A DNA stretch of 64,000 nt from Anoplopoma fimbria (taxonomy: Eukaryota; Chordata; Actinopteri; Perciformes; Anoplopomatidae): positions 8,683,539 through 8,747,538 of the forward strand of contig NC_072471.1 in NCBI RefSeq assembly GCF_027596085.1, in the 5' to 3' direction. The position numbers and the translations under genes are program-made. Within the stretch, counting starts at the first letter, position 1. The number at the start of each line of letters is the position of its first letter. The notes under the pieces are model-generated. The model was not told where the DNA came from. It saw only the letters and a list, made by a program, of their open reading frames with translations, and made no database searches. Below are positions 13,501 through 28,500 of this stretch, in pieces.

Positions 13501-16500
13501 GGAAAATAATGTCCAATAAAATAGCTAAATAAATTGTGGAATGCATCAAAATAGAATTGATTTGAAAGCAATCCGGAAACTAACTTTTCGAGTGCTGCTC
13601 TAATCTATATTTTCATATTGACAACAGCTCAAAATGACTTTGTGACTAGCTGGTGAACATAGAGGAGCATTTAGCAGCTTAGGAGATATTTTCTTGTTGT
13701 GGAGCAAGACAGAAAGAGAGTAAATATTGAACTTGCATTTGTCAAGTGGACAGAAACACAAATCTATATGACTACATATGTTGCTCTGTAGGCCATTGTT
13801 TGCTAACATGTTCAACTTTATGTAGTGAGGGCGGCTGTGGCGTAGTGGAGAGCAAGGTAGTTCTCCAATCAGAGGGTCGGTGGTTCGATACCCGGCTTCG
13901 GCAGTCGATGTGTCCTTGGGCAAGACACTTAACCCCAAGTTGCTCCCGAAGGCTTGCCATCGGTGTGGACTGGATGTTGCATGAATGTTAGTTAGAGTCT
14001 GATGGTGGCACCTTGCATGGTAGCCTGTCATCAGTGTGTGAATGGGTGAATGATATGTAATATACTACTGATTGTAAGTCGCTTTGGATAAAAGCGTCTG
14101 CTAAATGACTGTAATGTAATGTAATGATGATATGTCAACATTATGTTTGTAGCAGGCGGCAAACTCCAATTCTTAAAAGTGAAGTGCCTTAAACCTGCAT
14201 TCTCTCAGGGGGCAGCTCCTCTGGTTGCAACAATAAGTCTGGTTGTATAGAAGTCTATGAGAAAATGACCCTACTTCTCACTTGATTTATTCCCTCAGTA
14301 AACATTGTAAACAACACAGTTTATGGTCTCAATCTCTAGTTTCAAGTCTTCTTCAATACAGCATGACGTTCATTTAGTAAATTATGGTCATATTTGTCTG
14401 ATTAAACCAGACCATAAAGTAGGGGATCCTTGAGAAAATACATCCATTCACACAAGAGCTAAAATATTTATTTGTGTAGTTTTAACATTATCAGTGTTTT
14501 TTCTGTTATTACTTTTGTAATATTTTGATCTTTTGGACTGTACTTACACACTGTTCTGTGAACCTGTTATTGGAGCTATTTACCGATATTCTACAGACTA
14601 AATGATTAATAAATTATTCAAATAATCAACAGACATCAACAATAAATCTAGTTCCAGCCCTTATCACGGGGTGGATGCAACAACAAGATCGATATATTTT
14701 AGTGTGAAGTCAGAATGGAGCAGGTATAAGTCAACAGCTCCACTGTCAGACTCCACCAATCATCTCTCCTGTGTCTGGTCACAGGTCTCTGGACACACAA
14801 ACTGAATAAAACATGTTATTGAACCAACAGTCCAAGTCCAGTGATGGAGTACCGAGTTGCTTCCTTCTCCTTCCATTATGTATCTCTATCTGGTCCGCCA
14901 GTTTCAGAGGGGCGAGAAACTAATCAGTCAAACTGGCAAACTCATTGAGCTCAAGCTAATAAAAGGAAGTAGAGCTGAGTAGACTCCAGAGTCACGGCCT
15001 CTAACTCAAGGCTTAGGTTAAGTGTAAATGCTTTGTAATGCCTTACTCTTCCCAAGAAGTGTCACCTTTGGACAGACGAGTTATTCCCTCTCTTCTCATA
15101 ATTCTCATGCATAAAGCTAAGCCAATGCAAACGATCCATGGATGGGATCACTATTCTATCTTTCTTGCTCCCAGCTGGCCTTGACTAAGTCTATTTTCAT
15201 TATCCCACCCATGGATTCGCTCCAGCGTCTTTCACTTGGCTGCACCGTTAATGTCATTGAACTGGGTATTTTCTCCGTCTCTCTCTCTCTCTCCGCCAGA
15301 TGTTGCCCGGGCTATCGAGCTGCTGGAGAAGCTGCAGGAGTCGGGTGACGTGCCCGGTCACAAGCTCCAGTCTCTGAAGAAAGTCCTTCAGAGTGAGTTC
15401 TGCACAGCCATCCGAGAGGTGAGTCACTGTCAAGGGGAGGGAACCACTGGTCCGTGAACACCAACATGACTCATGTCTTTTCACTCTTTTTCTTATTTAT
15501 TTTTTTTGTTTTCTACTTTTTATGATGACCTTTCTCATGGTTGCACACCTTGTTGCAGTCCTCTTCCAATCAATCATTGTGCTCGGTATACTGGAATGTT
15601 TTTGTCCTTGGAGTTGCTGTTGATGAAGTTGTTGTTGTTTAATCTGTTCGGTCATGGTTGATGTGGTGTTAAGACCTTATTACCTTTTCTATTTATTCCA
15701 AACAAAAAAGAAAAGAAGAACACATCAATTTCAGTGAAGAAATGATACCCAATAACGTGGAAGAAATACTAGAAAACAGCAAGTTGTTGTCTAGTGGCCG
15801 TATAGCATTGCTTGAACATAGTGTTGTAGTCAGTTCACTTTGTAAAGTTGCACCATACAAGGTACTTACAACGAGATACAACTCAAAATTTAAATTGAAA
15901 CCTTCCATGGGCCTGTTTCAAGTCCATCTTTATTACCTTTTGTGTAAGAATGGCTAGAAAGATGGGAGCGGCCAATATTTTAACAATAGCATTGTTTTGT
16001 AGTTCTTAAAGTCAAAGTATTATTCACGTAATACTGAGCTGTTTCATTCTGAAAAGACACCTTTTTAAAAAACAACACGGCTCGATCAAAATTTTGTTTC
16101 AAAACGAAACTCCTAATCTCTTCGGGCAACCCTGTCCCCTCAAATTCCCATTCCCATTCAACTTAGGTGCATTCCCAGTAGTATTAAGCATATCGGGGAT
16201 ATCCGATGACATCATCATGCATAATAATAGCCATTTGCTTCTTTTTGTTATACAGAGAGTGCGTATTTCGGAGAAATGGGTGTTTGTTTTAGGGATAAAG
16301 AGCCGTTGGACAAGTTGGCTTTCAGTCCTATGGGACATATTGCGGAATAATGGGGTTTCAGAATAATGGGCAGAATAATTCTGGTAAAGGAGTTCATCAG
16401 TGTGTGTTTGTTCTGCTCAGTCTCTGATTGAACTCACCAGGAACTTAATTTCTTTTTGTTATTTCCCTGTAGCCTTTCTCTGTTTTTCCTGTCACTTCTG

Positions 16501-19500
16501 TATGTTTTCAATATAAAGTAGATTCATAAAGTCCCAGGAGATACAAACACAACATCGACATCTTTACATTAGTTTGCGCTAACATGTTTTTTGGGCCCAT
16601 TAATTTCTCTCCATTGACTTTTCATCTCATCATGCCGTATCTTAAATGTGACTGTAGACTGGGCTCATTAGAGTAATGACATATTTTCAACTTCATCGTT
16701 CTTTGAAAATGTTTACTTAGAAACAAACACACTAGAGAGATTCAGATCTCTCTTTAAAAGTATAATAACATATTTCGCAGTAGAGGGTTATTTAAAGTGC
16801 ACAGTGTGAAGTGATGACTTCTGCAGAATCTTTTATGCAAAGAATGAAGTTGTTTGCAGGCTTTTTGTGATGATGATATTATTTACATTACTTCAGGGAC
16901 AGCATTTCAAACTTAGACAATTCAGGACTTTTATCTGTTAGATGTATTAAGTTGCCTTCTCTCTTATTACCAGAATCCTGCACGAGATGAAAGTTTCACT
17001 TTGGTTGCAGTCAATTAAAGTTTAAGTGCTGTATAATTAGCTGTGCCGCAAGTGAATAAAGTGGCAAATGTAGTGTTAAGTAGTTATAAAGTAGAATTTA
17101 GCATGACATTTACAGCTAAATTTGTGAAACCGGCTGCTGTGCTAAAGTTGTTAATATAGTGTTCCCATGACTTGGCTCCTCTGAAGGTGAAAGACATATC
17201 ACTGAATTTATTGCAGTATACAGTGGTGCTAAAAATGTGTTCCCAGATCAATGCTGATGCTTTGAAACTCAGCAACTCAGAGAAATTATGACTATAAAAC
17301 AACAAAATCTGAGAATGCGCCTTTAAGTTCCATCAATCAAAAATGACCGCTGCATAATGAAAATGTGAGATTATTGCTTTGCCCTTTTGCTGCTGGAGCT
17401 GAGCAGCAACAGGGAATTTTTGACTGAATTAAAAATTCACGCGAAACATTTGGATGATCACGAGGTCATAAAACTTTACGAGGATTTCATTAACTTGAAG
17501 GCTTGATAAGCTCGTTACATTGAATTTTAATCAAGCAAATCACTGTTAGAGATTGGTTTTAATCACGTTTTACAGGGTGGGAATTAAGTGTGAATCATAA
17601 ACAGGAGTTTTTTCTGCTTCTCGAGCTGAATGCTTTCATTCACACGCACGCTAAAACGGCCACCCACTGATCCATCATCTTAACACCATTCATCAGGGGG
17701 ACGGGGCACAAAGCAAACAAGAGCATTCACTCTACATGACACTACTACGCGGGGCTGATACCAGCAGATCTTGTATATTTAGTGTCCTGTCTGTTGTGAT
17801 ATACTGCAGCGTTCACCCAGACATATGTATTAGCTCAGCAAACAGGACTTTGAGGAGCAGAGAGACAGATGACAAATGCCACGGTGGCATCAGTGTTGCA
17901 CGTTAATTGCAAACAAAGTCAACGCGTATTTTGTCCCGGAGTGAAAGCAGACAATTAGAGGACAATCAGAATGTTGTTGTGTTGTAAATTAACGTGACAT
18001 TTGGATTTGGATTGCACCGCGTTAGAGCACCAAATAACCGTAATGTGTTTTGGATCAACGACTCAAGGGAATTTTAGGCCAGCTGCTGAGATCTCTGGTT
18101 TACCAAGCTCACTTTTTAAACCATAACATGTTCTGTTTGTCACTTAAAAACAAGAACGAGGATCCATTTATGTATTACAACACTGCTACAAAGTAATACT
18201 CTTTTATTTCTATAGTCTTCACAGCATATTTCACATAGAAACTCATTAGAAGCCTTGTTTACATCTAGTAATGAAAAGGTCGCCGACACTGGCAGTGACA
18301 CCAATAAGTGGAAATGGCTTCTGACAGAGCATTGCGTAAAAACCCAGACATCATGCAGAGTGACAGAAAGGAAGAGAAACACTAGTCCTTTTCGTCTAGC
18401 AGGGTCCAGATCTGCTCCGGCCCTCTCGGGGGAAAACTGCCACATCCAGACACCGACTGCACGCCTGGCAACCAGCTGATTGATCTCAGGGCCAGTCACT
18501 GTTGACAATGACTCTCAAAAGTCCTCAGCAGCAGCCCATGCCCTTTTCCAAGAAGGCAAAGATGCAGACCACTTCATCCACAAAGAGCTGGCCAAACACA
18601 GTCACCAGGGAAACCACTAGAGCTGCTCTGGGATAAGTGGGCCGCAGAGAGGCTGACTGTAGTCGATTACAGGTTTGTGAGGGCCGATGACAGAAAGGCT
18701 TCTCGCTGTGGTGCTGAGCCAGTTGGAGGACAGGTTGTAAGTGCTGGTCATTGCATTCTCTAGGCTATTATTGTGATTACGCAGGAGTTGTTGTAGTAAA
18801 ATATCACAGTTCTCAACAGCTGGGTGTTTGGATGAACTGTTAGCTCCGGAAACAAATAGAGGAGACAGTCACATCCTGTAGTACTTGACATTGGTCTTGA
18901 GACCAAAGAGGACTCAGGATATCACTAAATTGCCATTGTTTTATCTTGATTTTTTTGTCAATCATTTTTGTGATTGCATGCAAAGCTTCTGCTTCATAAC
19001 TTGACCCAGGAATGTAAAAAAAAAAAGATGGTTTAGTTGACTTAAGCTCTTCTGTTTTGGTTTGATCATAAAAAGCAAAAGACAATTCCGACACATAAAA
19101 TTCACCTCAGCAATGCCTTGTGATTAGTTTATCAAGACATTTCTCATGGTACACTTATACATACACACATATTGTATATATGGATATGAAAGAGGTGAAT
19201 GAAGAGGGATTTTCATTTGTCTTCTGTTGGTGTTTTTAGGGGATGTGGATCTTTTAGATCGATTTTGAGGAGGGCCTATGGTTGTGCATGTTCCACATTT
19301 TATGTCAAGTGTGTCATGCAGTGTAGGACACTGGTCTGGTCTTGGTCTTGGTCTTGACCTGGTCTCGGTTAAGGTGGTCATGACTACCACACTTGGGATA
19401 ACTAACTAATCAGAAGTAGCCATGCAAGCTTCAAGTTGTGGGACATCTAGTGAGAACTAGCATAATAAATCCGTGCTTGGGTATGATTTTTTGTTTTTGA

Positions 19501-22500
19501 TATCTCAGATGTCGGAGCTTCCCACCAGCACATGAACACACCACTAGAAGAAATATGTAAGAAATAAATCAGCACTTTCAGCCACAAAAACAACCACAAC
19601 ATGATAACATTACCTGACATAAAATGTTCATATTGATGGAATACCAATCTCAAGTCATTCAATGTTGATTTTCAGAACATGATGACATTAATATGAATGA
19701 AGTAGCCACCTGGAAGAGGAAAAATGCACTCATCCATCCTTCTAAAAAAGTACTATATGCTTTGTTGTAGCTTTTTTTAAGAGCAAAAACACTGGTATAG
19801 TCCTCTAATATGAACACGTTCCTCCACCTCCTCCAGACTTTGTTTTCTAATTAATTCTGACTGCACTCACTTCTCTCTCCTGTATGTCATCCATCAGTGT
19901 TAACCACCCTCAAGTTAAAAGAGCCGTAAGACATAGGTTAAACTGTGAGTCAAATCCTCCTGTTGTTCATTTTGATCACACACACACCTCTGTGACATTT
20001 CATTATTACGGATGACCTTTCCCTTAATCTGGGATATGATTCCTTCCTCCACACACACACATACGTGATGTAGCTCATTTCACAGCCTGGAGGGCCGACG
20101 CACAGCCTGGAAAGTTGGAGATACTAATCTTGTCCATATTGTGAGAACCCCACTGTAAGTCCACCTCCACACCCAATCCTGTACTCTATACGTCTACAAC
20201 AATAGAATCTACCGAACATGAATCAGCCTCGTTAAGGATGACAGGCTAGCTGTCAATATGAGGAATGGATAGCAGGGAGAAGAGTCTGTTCAGCAGTGTT
20301 GGGCTAAATGACAAAGAGACAGAGTTTGAAGAGCTGGCTGTCTTTCCCCGCCTCGTTCATCAATGGTGAAGGAGGGGGGGGGGATCTCGTCTTACTGCAT
20401 CTGCCTGAATGAGTTGTCAGGGTCAATCAGCCTTGCAAATGGGAAAGGAAGGACACAAGACGAAATGACTGGAAGAGCTAACCAACTGGAAATGATGGAG
20501 AGTGGGAATTCTCAGTTTTACTGGGTAAGAGTGTCCCACTTGGCCAACACAGGAAGTGCAAAAAAAAAGCAGACCAGAGTGATGGCATCTTTCATCAGCT
20601 TTAACATTTGCAGTTGATTTTCCACCTCGGCGGAGATTTTCAATCAACATAATTGTGTTTTTCTTTTTCTTTTAAACAAGCGAGGGTGGAGGATTTTTGT
20701 TGATTTCAATCCCGGTGCCTCGGCCTCTCACGTCACATCAAGTTAAAGGATGAAAGGTACATTAACTCAGTCTGTGCAACTTCAATATTTTTCCCCTCCG
20801 TGTCACGGTTGGCACCACAAAGAGGGGAAGTGTATTTCATCCTTTTCAAACCACATCAACCAGGCTTACCCATCCCCTCCCTCCTCCTCGTCTCGCTGAC
20901 TCAGTAGAGGAAGCAGGAAGCCATGGTTACAAGCAGCGTTGTCATGTCAGTTTGCCCAGCAGGCATCTTCCTCTACTCTCTGGCTTTGTGGCGTCGTCCT
21001 TGTAGGAGCCAGTTCTGGTATCCTATCAGGAATAATGTGTGTTGGGTTAAAAAAAGGAAGAATGTAGGAGAGGGTTGTATAGGGACGGGCAGTGAAGACA
21101 TCTGGTAAGAGCAGAAAGCAGAAGGGTAATTGAAAAGATGCCCGCAGGATAACTGGCCTCTTTAGAGCAAAGTGCAGCCACAACAAGAGCAGACGGACAT
21201 TCAAAAGATCACAGCTGTTTATTCTGTGTTATGGCTCTGTTATTCAGGGCACAGCATGCAGGTTAAATATGGAGAGAGATATGTAAGGCGCATCTTGTTT
21301 CGCCTCCTTTAAAACACTCACAGTAATACATTTCCCAGTTTATTATCATTTCATATGCTCACAATTTTGTATACGTTTAATAAATACTGTGAAGAAGAGA
21401 TTTTTAAAGCTGCAATACGAAAAAAATGTTGTGGTAGCAATAGATCAAATTACTATGTGTATGTGAAAGGGGTCGCTCATAGTGTTCAATTCACAGATAA
21501 TTATACTACTATCAGCTCATTGTTTTGGTTTTCTGGCCGCAACTGCACAGTTTTGGTAGTTCGGTCTCACCGCTCTCATCAGTGTTGTTTCCAGAAGCGG
21601 CTGTTCAAAATACAAAAGCTAAATAGCACAACATTTTATGACATTCTTCATGTCATGATAACACATTTTAGCCCTTTTCGTGTGTCATTTTACGCCATGT
21701 TGTTATGTTTAAGCATTGCAGTCAGTGAGGACGACATGACGTACAAAGACGCAAAAATGGCGTCTTTACTGCATGCTAAAAGACTTGCAAATTTTCATGT
21801 CATTCATACGCCACAACAGAAAGACAAAGTTAGCGACCAGCTGGTGAAAAAAGTGGAGCATTTAACAGCTAAAGGGCCAAATTATTTCCTCAAAGGAAAT
21901 GGTGGAGACCAAAAACAGAGCTAAAAGAGAGTGAATATCGGACCAGATAGCAGAAACTAGACACTTAATGATTGTTAATGTGTCTTCTGGATTGGTTAAT
22001 GCAGGAGGCTAACATGTTAGCTACTGATAAAGAGATAATGTGTTAACGTTGTGTTTTCAGCTTGTTTCGCTGCACTATTGGAACAAAAGATAAATAGTAT
22101 TTTCTTTTTGCATACTGTATGAACCAAAAAGTAGTATTAGTCCTGAGAAAATAGGACTCATACTACTTGTACTTATTATTAAGTTTATATATTTGCAGAG
22201 GCACTCTCGTACTGTATTGTGTATTCCATCTAATAAATGGGGAAAGAATGCAAAACTTTATTAGAGTATCCGCTAGTGAGAAGGCAGCTTCCTTGGCACT
22301 CACAGTGGTCATTAATTAAGCTTTGCTCTACAAAGTAAGTTTTAACAACCATCCCTGATGCACCCTGTGAGAGAACTGAGAACACTCTTCTTTAAATCAC
22401 TGTTGTACCACTGCTCCCACTCACACACTAGATGCCAAATATTTCACGGGCATTGCAGCTCTATCTGTAACACTCCTGTCATGTTTGAAAAGAGACTCTA

Positions 22501-25500
22501 CTTAACAGTTATGTAACAGAGATCAATGTTTGAAGAGCAAAAAGCCTTTTCTTTACCATATAGATGAAGCCAAAGTGCTAAGAATGAGAGACATTTGCAG
22601 GTAGAATAAATAGGTGTAATTAGCAGTTGCTGTAGTGTTTTAAAAATAAAAAGACAACTGAGGGAATAAGGTAGCCACTCTGCAGGCAGACGGAGGCAAG
22701 AAAAGCCTTTCATGGCATTTATAAAGCTGTGCTCAGCCCTCAAAATGTGCAAAGGTGGAAGAAGACCTCGGGGAAAGGTACCTTTTGGGAGCTGAGTGTG
22801 TGTGTTTGTGGACTGCAGGCTGCTTTTCCCCCGAATGCATCAGCGCTATAGATGTGTTGCAAGTATTAAACGTAAAGCCGCACTCTCAGCTGGTCTTTGA
22901 GATTCATGAGCAAACAAGACAACAGAAGCTCAGGGATATTTTTTCCCCCAATCTCTGAGATCTTTTACATACACATATGGCATAGTTTGTATCCTGCAAG
23001 TATACATCCTTTTGACGGATCAGAGAAGCAAGGCCTTTTGTAGGGTTGTACAAAAGGCCTTCAGGTGTGTGTTCACTTCTGGGCGAGCTGCCACGCTTTG
23101 ATGAGAGAAATCATTGAGCGAGTGGAAACAGATGATGAAAATTCATTTCAGAGCCACAACATATATTGTAAATCATAGAGGAGAGATTATTTGGGGAAAT
23201 TTTCATCATTCCTCTGATAAGAATCTTGTTTCCTCATTCGCTTATTGAACTGAAACTGCAATTAATGTAAAATGTAAAACAAGATGATTTGTGTTTGGGA
23301 ATCATGTGATCTTTGCAGTAATTTATGTGTTTCATCGTGTCAGTTGCACCAACTCAGCAAAAAACATTTGCTCTGAGACTTTTTGTAATCAGCCCATACA
23401 TCTAAATCACTTTCATCTCCATTTACCATTGGAAGGATCTGACTGCTTTTAAGCTGCAGTGCTGACTGGTTTGGTGGAGATATAAATGAATGGTGTCTGT
23501 CAAAAGTTCCCCTTCCACAAAAGGGTACATTTGTGCGACAGTATATTAACATCACATCCTCATTCGACGCTTTCTCTTTCCTCCTCTTGCTTTTTGTTAT
23601 AAGGTGTCATTAAAAGACACATCTTATCTGGAAACCTCAGCTGTGTGCTTTGGTTCTGTCTGCTTCAGCAAATAGCAAATAAATCTTGTTTTTCACCAAC
23701 CTGGACATATAATAACCAAATGTCTTGGCACCAACTCAGGCCCAGCAGTAATGTATGACTTCTTGACTGTGACAATGACTTTTAATGCTGTGTATTAAGG
23801 TCTCAGGATCAGATCGTGCCTCCATTTCCAGAGCTACATGTAAGAGTTGCAATTTTCTCTTATTTATTCTAATTGATGGTAACGGGTAAATGGTCTTGTA
23901 CTTTCATAACATTCATACACCATGGGCACAGCCTACAGGAGCAATTTGGGGTGAAGTGTCTTGCCCAAGGACATCGACAGCCCGCTCTACCACTGAGCCA
24001 CAGTCGGCTCTTTTTCATACCAAGGCGTTGCACAAATAAAGAACACTATTCAGCTAGATTTTGCTAAGATTATATTATCTTCAATGCTGGTATACTTACA
24101 CCCTAAAACATCCTTAATACAGTTATTGAAATATTCTCTTATCTTCTTAGGATTTGCATATTGTTTGCATGTGCAAGATTGTGGGTGGTGCAATTAGCAC
24201 TAGCACAAAATAACCCTTGGCCTGAATGGTGGCTGTTTTTCCCTCAGTCATTCTGTTAATGCAGTTTCTGTACAGCCAGCTGTGAAAGAAACCCATTATA
24301 TGACTGTGGAAATGTCCTGCTTGGGCTCTGGCGCAGGATTGTGATCTTTAGTGTGAAACATAATTATAACGCCTGTCTCTCTTCATTTCTTTCAGGTGTA
24401 CCAGTACATGCATGAAACCATTACAGTGAATGGCTGTCCAGAATACCAGGCGAGGGCCACAGCCAAGGTAAGAGCTGCTCTGGAGATCTGCAGCCGATCT
24501 CTACACCAGTTATTATTTGGTATAAATACATAAAATGTGACGAATGAGTTGCAAACTCTCTGTGAGTCATATTAGCCGGTGATATCATTCTCATCTTGTC
24601 CTCTGGCCAAAGCAGAATGAAATCAGCAAAGTGGGTTTTACTTTGCTAACGGCCCTCACTAAGAATGTGCATGGAATGAATCAACAACACATGACAGTGC
24701 TGTTTTTTGGCAGAAATAAGGCTGAATATCACATGTTTCTTTGCTGCAATACCACAGTTTAATTACTGATCTTTATGAAAGAAAAAATAAGAGAGAAAGT
24801 AACTGAATATAGTTCAAGCTGTGGTTTGTTTTTACACAGTTTGTTCATAACTGCACGACAAAACTTCAGTTTTACATAAATGCATACAACGCTTGTCAGA
24901 CAGAGTTCCCCTAGGAGATGCACGGATTGTAAAGCCCCTTGTGATATTGGGCTACTTAAATAAAATGGACTTTACTTGCTAACTGCAAAGGGAAATGAGT
25001 CACCTGGAAAAAAACTACTTATTTTTCTTGAATTGCCTTAGAAAACAATAACAAACCTTTTTTCTTCTCTAGCATGCAATCTCGCTAAATCCACAGCGAC
25101 CCAAAGTCTCACACACGTAAACAAACCGGCATGTGCAGATGAAGAGACAGCTACTTTGATTAGCCGGCAAGTTTCCCCACTAGTACTGTAATCTAATCCC
25201 AATGCAGTTAGCTTACATCTTTGTTGTGCTGTTGGTCGGACTCAGAGACAATGAATGAATTATGCAAAACTGAAGTTTATTTGGAAAGCATTAGGAGGCG
25301 TTCTCTGTCTGAGGTTGTTTTGCTTTTCCTTAATCTTTAAAATCGAGGATGCGAGGGAAAATGTAGCATGTATTATAGTCAGAATACAATACACACAAGT
25401 AGAATAACAGGTTGACTAATATTGGACTCTTTCAGATATTCCAAACAAGCAGATTTAACAGAATGGATATATCTCATGTGGTATCGAGCCCAGGAGATAT

Positions 25501-28500
25501 TGGTTTTTATTTTCAAGTAACTCTCCTATTTTAACTGCTCAGAAAATAGACAAGCTTGAAGCCAAAAGCACACGTGAAAAACAGGCAGGTAAGATAAAAG
25601 TCCAAGTTTCTCAGAATAATCAAGCTGTGGGGTCAGGTAGCAGACCATGCAGGAAGCATAACACTGGAAAGCTGGGCAGACACACACTAGACAGCCTGAC
25701 AAAGACAGAGTGAAGATTGAGCAGTTTATAAACTGCAGGACTAATCAGGGAAATGGGGAGCAGGTGAGTAAGTAGGCGGAGATGGTCACATGAGGGTAAT
25801 GGGGTTACTTCAGGGCACCTGGGAGTGTCTGGATCTGTAATGACTGACACAATGAATGATTAGGATCTGGCTAAAGACATGACCGCTATGCCTCAATCAT
25901 TTCCTTTCTCAGAGGGTGCAGAGGTTTCATTGATAGCTCATATAAATCTGTATCAAATGTTTCTTTATTACGGCTACACACATTATAGAATTTATTAGGT
26001 ACCATAAGGTGTTCAAAAATATATTTATATATATTTAAATCTTGTTCCTTTAATAGGAATAGAATGACCAGCTCTTCATCCTTATTTCAACAATCTTACC
26101 GTTACTAAATTTCTTTGAGATGTAAAGCTTTCTTTAAATCCACATCATGTTTACCCCGAATCATCAGATTAGCAGCCACTTGATTTCCATCTTTATTCTG
26201 CTTTACTCCCATTAAGCAAGCATTTAATCTGCTAGCAACACCGATGACGCAACCTGGATGAAAAATGACTGCAAAACTATATAATGATAAAAACATATTT
26301 GTTTTACTATTATCATAACTGACAAGCTCATTGTATCTTATTGGATCTCTTGGTCAAAGATTTTAGTGCACATTTACTTTGCAGATTTTGATGTTTTATC
26401 ATGATTCACCGCTTTTAAGAGATTTTTTAATGACAGCTCATTACTGTTCATTGCTTTAAACTCATATAAGATGTCAATCTTTAAAAAAGGCTCATCTTTT
26501 TTCATACCCTTGCTTCTACAGGCAGACATTTTTTGATTGTTTTAGCCTGCTGTTTGAAAGACATCACAGTCGTGTCACAGGTGAAGGACAAAATCAGAAC
26601 AGAGACATTTCCTGGTGCAGTGTGAATGAAATAAGCAAATTTCGGTGAACAAAAGAGACGAGTGTCACGGTCAGACTTGTCGTCGGTGCCTCACCTGCCA
26701 AAGACACATGCCTAGAAAACAAAGCAGGCGGATATGTCTGATTTCATGTGGATGAGGGGAGGAGAAGAGTTGAGAGTACCTCCATGTCCTTCAGTTGTTC
26801 AGCGTCCAGCTGGGTCGACTCCTCTTCAGTACATCACAGTACTAGTTCAATGGGAGGGTGGAGGATATGGACAGAAAGGGATGATGAATGCAGAGAGATG
26901 GTACGAGGTTTCAGATGATGAGTGCTTTATTCTCTTTTGTTGCCTCCTCCAACCAATACGCTGCCCTGAGCCAAAGATAGATTGATAGATAATTTATTGT
27001 CCTATGTTGGAGGAAATTTGTTTCCACTGCCTGCACACATAATAGTGCAAGGCCGACTGAATTGTAATTGAACACCTGGTTAAAAGAATGATTCAACATA
27101 TTGATGAACACACTTAATGGCTTTGTAGCTCTGAGTTAGATTAGAAGATTGACATTTCTCACATGTCTGTTTGTTAAGTGTGGATCAGGAGGTGATTAGC
27201 TTGAATTAGCATAAAGGCTGGAAGCAAGCCTCTAAAGCTCTAATGTATTTTTTTCTTTTTGTCGTTTTCTTAGATGAAAAGGTTGAGTTGTATCCGTGCA
27301 AAAAAAGGAAACAACTATATTTCTGCCATGTATTGTCAAACTGTTCTTTACACAAAAAGGATTCACAAAATTAGAATGTCAGTAAATCTTGTTGATTTCT
27401 TCCAATCTGTTACTGCATTTCGAATATATTGTGTCATTTGTCAAGTGCACACCATTTGTGATGGAAAAATAAATCTATTCGTGAGAAAAGTAATTTCCCC
27501 CTACGAAGAAACTGCAATATTTAAGCTTGGAAAAAAGTTTTCTAAGCCCGAAGCAACCATAATGACATGATTTAAGCAGCTTTAAAACTCCTTCCTACTT
27601 TTCTCTCTTTGCCCCAAACTTTAAGAAGCTATTGCTCCTAAATCTGTATTAAAATTGCATTTCCACTGGGCAATTAAGCACACAGCTAATGGCCTTATAT
27701 GGCTTAGCTGTGGGGACACTCAACTGGAAGCACTTGAATTTTTTGAAAGTTGTTTAACTCTCTCTCTATATCAGAGTGTTGATTGCATTCAATTTGTACC
27801 ACACGTGTAATCGGAAAGGAAAAGAAAATGCGTGAGAAATATATACTTGTGCTCATCTGCCTCCCGAACAATTAAGTCAGTGAGATGGTGAATCTCCCGA
27901 CAGTTGAGATTTGTGTTTCACCTGAACAACTCGATTCTCTTTGATTGCTTCATTAATTAAATCAATTCAGCCTCTAATTCCTGGCTCGAGGCTTTTATTA
28001 CTGATCTTAATGGAGACAGGGACTATCAGGGCCGTACGGGCTGCAGAGAAAATAATGGGAGCTCATGATCAATTGACTTTTGATGTTTGAAGTCATGCTT
28101 ACGCTGTACAGAGTTGTTATCTAGAAAATATCCTCGAGCAAGCTTTTTTATTTGAATTGCCTCCTGTGTTTGAGAGGCGCCGGCCATCTGCCACATTCCT
28201 TCTTTTTCTTTTTTTCGCTCGCAGAAATCGAGATAAACTTGGGAAGGTCGATGTGCTGGGAGGCCTGGTGAGGAGACGGCATGCATGCTAAAGGAGCTGC
28301 CTTTTAGCTTCACAATGGGACAGAGAGGGAGGGAGGAGGAGAGAGGGAGAGAAAAGAGAGGGAGAGGGGAAGTTGGTAGAACACCACAACCAAATTAAAA
28401 CAGGCAGCAGGAGAGGAAAGAGAAACGAGTGAAACAGTTTGAGTAGAAATTAATGTGGATATGAAGATATGAATATGTAAGAGAGAGAGAGCAGAGACGG

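Larger units (their letters stand above)
1556..15299 (+). other. lin7a: lin7a intron 1 (13.7 kb)
   Basis: The intron contains the tandem duplication at 4801-6310, a perfect hairpin at 3448-3493 and several interspersed repeats listed separately. The remaining stretches (about 1560-3440, 7110-8340, 9950-11760, 12360-13620 and 14430-15290) show no exon or named element that I can recognise. Confidence 0.85.
15419..24395 (+). other. lin7a: lin7a intron 2 (9.0 kb)
   Basis: Holds the repeats listed at 16080, 21360-22030 and 23907. The rest, including the long AT-rich stretches 16390-21350 and 22110-23900, shows no exon, RNA gene or family that I recognise. Confidence 0.85.

Noticed and set aside
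13829..13905. tRNA gene
   Set aside because: A and B box-like sequence is present, but no cloverleaf forms and the sequence continues into a SINE body and tail.
21355..21924. 189-codon open frame on the + strand, the second longest in the window
   Set aside because: It shows no domain, signal or splice support, lies in a lin7a intron, and its end overlaps a repeat family with copies at 9330 and 13635.
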